A stretch of DNA of 64,000 nucleotides from positions 2,221,001 through 2,285,000 of the forward strand of contig NZ_AP023033.1 in the NCBI RefSeq assembly GCF_019670125.1, given 5' to 3'. Positions 59,467 to 64,000 of the stretch are shown piece by piece; position 1 is the first letter of the stretch; every line of letters starts with the position of its first letter. The position numbers and the translations under genes are program-made. The DNA comes from Agarivorans aestuarii (lineage in GTDB: Bacteria; Pseudomonadota; Gammaproteobacteria; Enterobacterales; Celerinatantimonadaceae). The notes beneath the pieces are model-generated. The model worked only from the letters and a program-made list of their open reading frames with translations, was not told the DNA's origin and did not search any database.

Positions 59467-60392
59467 TTAGAACGGCGCACTTCTGTCACGCACCCCAGAA
59501 GGTATACTCCAACGCTCCCTAGCAGAAACTGGATTTTGTTGCTTGCTGGCATACGGCGTTTGCATTTGGTCGCCATATAACCAAAGCACTATGTTAGAAC
59601 GTTCACCACTTCGTATTGCTTGTGATGCATGCGCAACGTTGCCCCGATGAATCATTGCTGTACCCGGCTCGAAAGAAAGTCTTTTAACACTTCCGGTAAT
59701 AGGATCATAAAAATCAACTTCTGAGCCAGTAATCTTTTCATCGGACAAGTTCATATTAATATTCATTGTTACCGACGAAGCATCGGTATGAAGCCTCAAC
59801 GAAGTGTCCATTCCTGCTTGCCACTGAATAGAAAAACCAAATGTTTGGCTGTCATATCCGTATACTTCTGGGAACAACAGGCGTGCGATTGGACGCATAT
59901 ATTTGTCGAGTAGTTTGCGGTAAAACGCCTTAAAGTTGGGGCAGCAAGGTAGCCTTCAGAGCGTTCGTCAAGCATCGCCCCATGTCTATTTAACACGATT
60001 CCATAAGGTGGCTTTAAAGGAATGCCTGCTGTAGCTACGCCATCTAGGTAGTGGCGTAATTCAATAAGCTTTCCTGGTTTTAAAAACTGTGCGGTGTATA
60101 CACCTGGGGCAGCTTCTTGCCACAAATCTTTAACTTGGTTTTCCGTTGATGGGTCATCCCAAGCTGAATTTACTGCGCTTCATCTATTAGAGTTTTACTA
60201 GCCTCTAGTAATCCGCCATTGCTAGAGGCTTCCCACTCTTTCCATGCACTAACTAGTAGTTGTTGGTTACTATTCCAGAAGGTGTTCACAGAAGGGGGAA
60301 CGTGCAAGCATTTCTTGTCTAGAGGGTAGGGTTAAAGCTTGGGCTTGGGCTTGTTCAAGTTCACTGCTTCGGTTTACTGCTGCATTTTTCAT
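59467..60392 (-). pseudogene. 2-oxoglutarate/Fe(II) oxygenase, broken by three single-base frameshifts
   Basis: Reading across three frames restores a protein of about 308 residues from an ATG at 60392, which has AGGAG upstream, to 59467. The breaks are an extra base in the GGGGG run at 60294-60298, a missing base near GCGC at 60175-60178, and a missing base at the GGGG run 59938-59941. The last third keeps the iron ligands: LHTDAS (HxD), VAHASQ (His) and ERSNIVLW for 2-oxoglutarate. The family hydroxylates proteins or small molecules; the substrate is unknown. Three indels in one gene while its neighbours are intact suggest true decay, though two lie in homopolymers. It lies divergent to nothing and convergent with motY. 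Confidence 0.85.
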
Positions 60393-60414
60393 TTATGCTC
60401 TCCTGATCTTGTAA

Positions 60415-60428
60415 TCGGGAATTCCCGA
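60415..60428. promoter_or_regulatory. 14-bp perfect palindrome before the oxygenase pseudogene
   Basis: TCGGGAATTCCCGA, centred 29 bp upstream of the reconstructed start codon, is a symmetric site suitable for a dimeric regulator. No other copy was noticed in the window. Confidence 0.4.
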
Positions 60429-60494
60429 GTTGCTTGAGAGCAAATCTATTATGTTTAATTACCTAGATAAATGGGCATTCAATTGAATCAGAAT

Positions 60495-60599
60495 TTATTT
60501 TTTATTAAGAGTCGTAGCGGACATTGGCGTAAACAGCAGCTTAAGTGGCTCTCCTGAATTATCTAAGAGACTGATATTTAGCCGATATAACTCAGACAC
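60495..60599 (-). other. Short open frame or gene remnant (34 codons) after nth
   Basis: Between nth and the pseudogene a minus-strand frame from GTG 60599 to a stop at 60495 reads SELYRLNISLLDNSGEPL and onward to SATTLNKK. It looks protein-like in composition, but has no ribosome site and no recognised family. It may be the tail of a lost gene. The remaining 100 bp of this gap show nothing else beyond the palindrome. Confidence 0.2.
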
Positions 60600-60604
60600 T
60601 TCAT

Positions 60605-61237
60605 TTAATCGACTTTATCTTTAAACTCACATAAATCTTCAATAATGCATGAGCCGCAACGCGGCTTACGGGCAACGCAAGTATAGCGACCATGCAAAAT
60701 TAGCCAGTGATGAACATCTACTTTGAATTCTGCAGGTACTACTTTAAGGAGCTTCTGTTCAACTTCAACGACGTTTTTACCCATGGCAAATTTAGTGCGG
60801 TTAGAAACGCGATCTATGTGGGTGTCTACAGCTATGGTTGGCCAACCAAAGGCCGTGTTTAACACAACATTGGCAGTTTTTCTGCCCACGCCAGGCAGTG
60901 CTTCTAAGGCTTCTCGGCTTTCTGGAACTTCTCCGCCGTGCTGTTCGATTAAAATTTTGCAGGTTTTTATTAAGTTCTCTGCTTTAGAGTTAAACAAGCC
61001 AATAGTTTTTATGTAGCTTTTTAGCTCATCTACCCCTAAATCAAAAATAGCTTGAGGCGTATTCGCAACCGGGTAGAGTTTATCGGTTGCTTTGTTTACC
61101 GACACGTCAGTGGCTTGTGCTGATAACAACACCGCAGCGAGCAGTTCAAAAGGGCTGGAGAAGTTTAGCTCAGTTGTTGGGTGAGGGTTGTTGTCTCTTA
61201 GACGAGTAAGTATTTCTAAACGTTTTTGTTTGTTCAT
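60605..61237 (-). CDS. nth: Endonuclease III
   Basis: A 210-residue DNA glycosylase/AP lyase. The helix-hairpin-helix [13 protein letters not shown] holds catalytic K120, and D138 lies in VDTHIDR. The iron-sulfur cluster cysteines C187, C194, C197 and C203 have the canonical spacing. It removes oxidised pyrimidines in base excision repair. Its ATG overlaps the rnfE stop, so it is the last gene of the rnf operon as in E. coli rsx. Confidence 0.97.
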   Translation of the reverse strand: MNKQKRLEILTRLRDNNPHPTTELNFSSPFELLAAVLLSAQATDVSVNKATDKLYPVANTPQAIFDLGVDELKSYIKTIGLFNSKAENLIKTCKILIEQHGGEVPESREALEALPGVGRKTANVVLNTAFGWPTIAVDTHIDRVSNRTKFAMGKNVVEVEQKLLKVVPAEFKVDVHHWLILHGRYTCVARKPRCGSCIIEDLCEFKDKVD

Positions 61238-61917
61238 GCGCTTTGAGTACTATCTGAAAGTGGTTCTGCTGATGCTTGTTTGGCTCGAGCTTTGTTATCA
61301 ATCACATTTTTTAGGGCAATGATAAAACCCATTACCAAAAATGCGCCAGGAGGAAGAATCGCAACTAAAAAGTGCTCGTTAAAATCGACGATTTGAACAT
61401 ATAAGAAGGATGACCATTCGCCCAGCAGCAGCTCAATTCCGTAAAAAAAACTGCCATTTCCTAGCAACTCACGAATGGCGCCAACTACTACTAGCACAAG
61501 TCCAAAGCCAAGCCCCATCATTAGCCCGTCAAACGCGGCTGGCTTAACACTGTTACGTGCTGCAAATGCCTCGGCTCTGCCGATTATGATGCAGTTGGTT
61601 ACAATGAGAGGAATGAATATCCCGAGGTTTTGATACAAGCCATAAGTATAAGCATTCATCAACAATTGAATGCAGGTAACAAAGGAGGCAATCACCATAA
61701 CAAATACCGGAATGCGGATTTCTTTAGCTACCCATTTACGAATCAGGGATACCGTTGTGTTTGAGGCAATCAGTACCAGCATGGTGGCAACACCCAATCC
61801 AAGCGCATTGGTAACCGTAGAGGTAACCGCAAGAAGAGGGCACAAGCCTAGTAACTGAACTAATCCAGGATTGTTTTTCCAAAGGCCTTGCCAAGCTAAT
61901 TGTTTATATTCGCTCAT
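61234..61917 (-). CDS. rnfE: Rnf/Rsx electron transport complex subunit E
   Basis: A 227-residue integral membrane protein with six spans, beginning [32 protein letters not shown] use the ATG at 61917 since AAGGA is seven bases upstream; a TTG directly before it is less likely. RnfE with RnfA forms the membrane core of the Rnf (Rsx) complex, which couples NADH-ferredoxin electron transfer to ion movement. The start contains the conserved Cys in LGLCP implicated in iron-sulfur binding. Confidence 0.95.
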   Translation of the reverse strand: MSEYKQLAWQGLWKNNPGLVQLLGLCPLLAVTSTVTNALGLGVATMLVLIASNTTVSLIRKWVAKEIRIPVFVMVIASFVTCIQLLMNAYTYGLYQNLGIFIPLIVTNCIIIGRAEAFAARNSVKPAAFDGLMMGLGFGLVLVVVGAIRELLGNGSFFYGIELLLGEWSSFLYVQIVDFNEHFLVAILPPGAFLVMGFIIALKNVIDNKARAKQASAEPLSDSTQSA

Positions 61918-61929
61918 CAAATATTCCTT

Positions 61930-62562
61930 TTAACAATCTGTCGCATTGTCATTAATGTTTTGCTGATTTTTGGTGTGGTAAATCAACACGTTTTTAACTG
62001 CTTTTACTACTGCGCGCGGTGTAATTGTTGCGCCGGTAAAGGCGTCAAACTGTCCGCCGTCCTTTTTTACTGCCCAACGAGGATCTTTATCATCCATCAA
62101 ACGTTGCCCGTTAAACTGGTAAATCCAGTCAGACTTTCTAGTTTCTACTTTATCACCTAAACCCGGTGTTTCATTGTGTTGTACAACGCGCACACCACTA
62201 ATTGTTGAGTCAGCATTTAAGCCTACTAACAGACGAATTTGACCGCTGTATCCATCTGGAGCAATGGTTTGGTAAACATATGCTGCATTTCTTTGGTTTA
62301 ACTCAATAAGTCGGATGATTTGGTCTTTATCACTACCTAAAAACTGAGGTTCGTTAACGATTAAACACCGTTGCTGATAATCGCTATCCGCTAATTTGTT
62401 TGACAAGACCTCATTGGTTGATCTAATCAATTGTGCTTTAACTTGTTGTTCAATTCTTGGCTCTGTAAAGTAATTAACGATGACCACTAACAAGGTGCAT
62501 GCAAAGGCGAATAAGGCCAACATCGCCGCGTTTTTAGTCATTGATTGGCGCTTAGTTGTCAT
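61930..62562 (-). CDS. rnfG: Rnf/Rsx electron transport complex subunit G
   Basis: A 210-residue protein with one N-terminal membrane helix (about residues 9-30) and a periplasmic FMN-binding domain. The flavin attachment motif is TGATIT (in FDAFTGATITPRAV), where the Thr takes FMN as a phosphodiester. VVQHNETPGLGDKVE is typical. ATG at 62562 follows GAGGGAAA; the open frame extends to 62586 inside rnfD. The start overlaps the rnfD 3' end by 11 bp. Confidence 0.95.
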   Translation of the reverse strand: MTTKRQSMTKNAAMLALFAFACTLLVVIVNYFTEPRIEQQVKAQLIRSTNEVLSNKLADSDYQQRCLIVNEPQFLGSDKDQIIRLIELNQRNAAYVYQTIAPDGYSGQIRLLVGLNADSTISGVRVVQHNETPGLGDKVETRKSDWIYQFNGQRLMDDKDPRWAVKKDGGQFDAFTGATITPRAVVKAVKNVLIYHTKNQQNINDNATDC

Positions 62563-63622
62563 TACTATTTCCCTCGCCGTAACCATATACTCGGGGCTTG
62601 GTGAAGTGATCTATCATAGGCACAGCCATATTAGCGAGTAATACAGCAAAGGCGATTGCGTCTGGGTAGCCGCCATAATTTCGAATAACAAATACCAATA
62701 ACGCAACCAAGCTTGCGTAAATAATTCTACCTAGGTTACTCGTTGCTGCACTTACCGGGTCGGTCAAAATGAAAAATGCGCCGAGCATGGTTGCACCAGA
62801 AAACAGCTGCAGCAGCAATGGAATTGAATGATCAGGGTTTATAGCGGCTGAAAGTAGACTCAATACAAATAAAGTGCCTAAAAAAGCCAAGGGGATATGC
62901 CAGCGAATCACCTTTAAGTAGATTAGCGCCAGACCACCTGCTAAGTAGGCTAAATTAATCCATTGCCAACCGATTCCAGCAAAATTGCTGTAAATTTCAT
63001 GACTTGATATTTCCGTAGATGTGAAACCTAAAGTGAGTTGAGTTTTCATTTCATCAAGAGGAGTCGCGATGGTGTGTCCATCGATGCTGGCAATTTGTTT
63101 TATGCTAAAACCATCTACGGTAAAGCCACTAAAAATTAGCGAAAAGCCATCGATGCTAGACAAGCTTTCAACTAACAAGCTTTGTGGGGGCATCCAGCTT
63201 GTCATTGTCACTGGAAAAGATACAAGCAACAGCACGTAAGCAGCCATAGCTGGGTTAAAAATATTGTGCCCAAGGCCACCATACAAATGCTTCACTACAA
63301 CAATCGCAAAGAAAGTACCGATAAGTGCTATCCACCAGGGGGCATAGGCTGGAAGCGCTAATCCAATTAAAATTCCGGTAACTAGAGCGCTGTTGTCACT
63401 TAAGGTTGGCCACACTGGGCGCTTACGTAAGATAAGCACCAAGGTTTCACTAAGTACTGCGACAGTAGATGCCAACATTACTTGTATTAAGGTACCTATT
63501 CCAAAATGAAAGCTTTGCACTAGCAAACCTGGCAATAGACAAAGAATCACCCAAAACATTAATGTTTTTGTTTTTAAGGGCTTTCTAACGAAAGGAGAAC
63601 TTTTTAAGTTAGTGCTAATCAT
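62552..63622 (-). CDS. rnfD: Rnf/Rsx electron transport complex subunit D
   Basis: A 356-residue membrane protein with about 9-10 spans. The ATG at 63622 begins MISTNLKSSPFVRKPLKTKT, the usual RnfD start; longer frames read back through rnfC and are rejected. FMN is carried by a Ser or Thr in the SGAT-like motif; LFSGATMLGAFFILTDPVSAA is seen near residue 235. It overlaps rnfC by 8 bp. Part of the same operon as rnfG, rnfE and nth. Confidence 0.95.
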   Translation of the reverse strand: MISTNLKSSPFVRKPLKTKTLMFWVILCLLPGLLVQSFHFGIGTLIQVMLASTVAVLSETLVLILRKRPVWPTLSDNSALVTGILIGLALPAYAPWWIALIGTFFAIVVVKHLYGGLGHNIFNPAMAAYVLLLVSFPVTMTSWMPPQSLLVESLSSIDGFSLIFSGFTVDGFSIKQIASIDGHTIATPLDEMKTQLTLGFTSTEISSHEIYSNFAGIGWQWINLAYLAGGLALIYLKVIRWHIPLAFLGTLFVLSLLSAAINPDHSIPLLLQLFSGATMLGAFFILTDPVSAATSNLGRIIYASLVALLVFVIRNYGGYPDAIAFAVLLANMAVPMIDHFTKPRVYGYGEGNSNDN

Positions 63623-64000
63623 TTGTGTCTTTCTCATCGCGCTGTTGTTCTGCGAGTTTTTTGGCTTTAGCGCGAGCAACCGCCGCCACAACCGCGGGGT
63701 TAACTTTTTTGGCTGGCTTTTCTGGAGTTGAAAGCGTGTCGGCTTCGGCATCAGTTATATCAGACGTTTTGGCCGTAGCTGAGGCAAGCGCTGCTGTTGT
63801 AGCCTCAGCCTTGTTGTCGTTAGCAAGAGCTACTTCAAGGGCTTCGCTATCACTATCGCTAGCTTCTTTTCCTACTGCTTCAGTTTCAGCTAACGCTGCT
63901 TTTTTGGCTTTAGCTCTGGCAATCGCTGCGGCAACAGCAGGGTTTGCTGAAGATTTAGCCGCAGGCTTATTCAATTTGTTATCCGCTTGGTCTACGTTTG
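63615..64000 (-). CDS. rnfC: Rnf/Rsx electron transport complex subunit C, C-terminal tail (5' end outside window)
   Basis: Only the last 128 codons are in the window. They form the Ala/Lys-rich tail known in RnfC/RsxC of gammaproteobacteria, with two copies of the unit NPAV-AA-ARAKAKK (about 63660-63702 and 63901-63946). The core with the NADH, FMN and iron-sulfur sites lies beyond the right edge. The tail has no known catalytic role. Identity rests on the tail and its position directly before rnfD. Confidence 0.9.
   Translation of the reverse strand, partial: NVDQADNKLNKPAAKSSANPAVAAAIARAKAKKAALAETEAVGKEASDSDSEALEVALANDNKAEATTAALASATAKTSDITDAEADTLSTPEKPAKKVNPAVVAAVARAKAKKLAEQQRDEKDTND

Noticed and set aside
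63623-63751. N-terminal extension of rnfD by 43 residues
   Set aside because: The stretch is the rnfC tail read in another frame; the RnfD start is at 63622.

Overview
The window looks like ordinary chromosome from a marine gammaproteobacterium of the Alteromonadales/Vibrionales kind. An Agarivorans-like genome is my best guess, but this is inference only. Supporting signs are a MotY-type sodium flagellar stator protein, an Rnf/Rsx operon ending in nth, TamA/TamB, and conserved blocks such as ybfF-DUF2788-ybfE-fldA with seqA-pgm, rlmKL-uup-rmf-fabA-lonH, ydiJ-menI and rnt/motY. Nearly all of the sequence is coding. I see no insertion sequence, prophage, CRISPR array or recognisable defence system.

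Layout. Positions 1-7.6 kb carry a VTT membrane domain fused to a disulfide oxidoreductase (cut by the left edge), mobB, and the tamA-tamB pair that builds the translocation and assembly module. Positions 7.6-19 kb hold an NrtS-like membrane protein, a GPH sugar symporter, the thioredoxin-like co-chaperone CnoX, a double-receiver protein, HlyU, RmuC, a MalZ-type glucosidase, a membrane diguanylate cyclase, rsuA, a tandem OB-fold protein and a DUF3087 protein. Positions 19.2-23.5 kb are an adaptor plus RND pump operon, followed by an HD-GYP protein, ubiX, fur, a DUF4442 protein and a lytic transglycosylase. Positions 27.4-35.9 kb hold fldA, ybfE, DUF2788, ybfF, seqA, pgm, a highly expressed-looking glycogen phosphorylase with a long structured leader, and astE. 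Positions 36-45 kb hold ydiJ-menI and a second RND operon with two adaptor genes. Positions 45-47.2 kb hold a small XRE repressor, an SDR enzyme and six identical initiator tRNA genes in a perfect 160-bp tandem array. Positions 47.3-58.4 kb hold rlmKL, a glutaredoxin-like gene, uup, a DUF3466 protein, rmf, fabA, a Lon-like protease, an antiporter and RNase T. Positions 58.5-64 kb hold motY, a decayed 2-oxoglutarate oxygenase gene, nth and rnfE-G-D-C (rnfC is cut by the right edge).

How genes work together. Pgm, GlgP, MalZ and the GPH symporter form a scattered carbohydrate set. The diguanylate cyclase and the HD-GYP protein would make and break cyclic-di-GMP. RMF, the initiator tRNA array with its GC-rich discriminator promoter, RsuA and RlmKL all concern ribosome output. 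FabA has an upstream palindrome that matches a FabR operator.

The most interesting items are not new gene families. They are the initiator tRNA array with its hairpin spacers and strong promoter, a textbook sigma-28 promoter in front of motY, a three-indel pseudogene of an iron oxygenase, three inverted repeats sharing GCATT/AATGC arms before glgP, a terminator-like hairpin between the rmf promoter and its start, and a palindrome at the start of the XRE gene. I did not find a convincing undescribed biological system.
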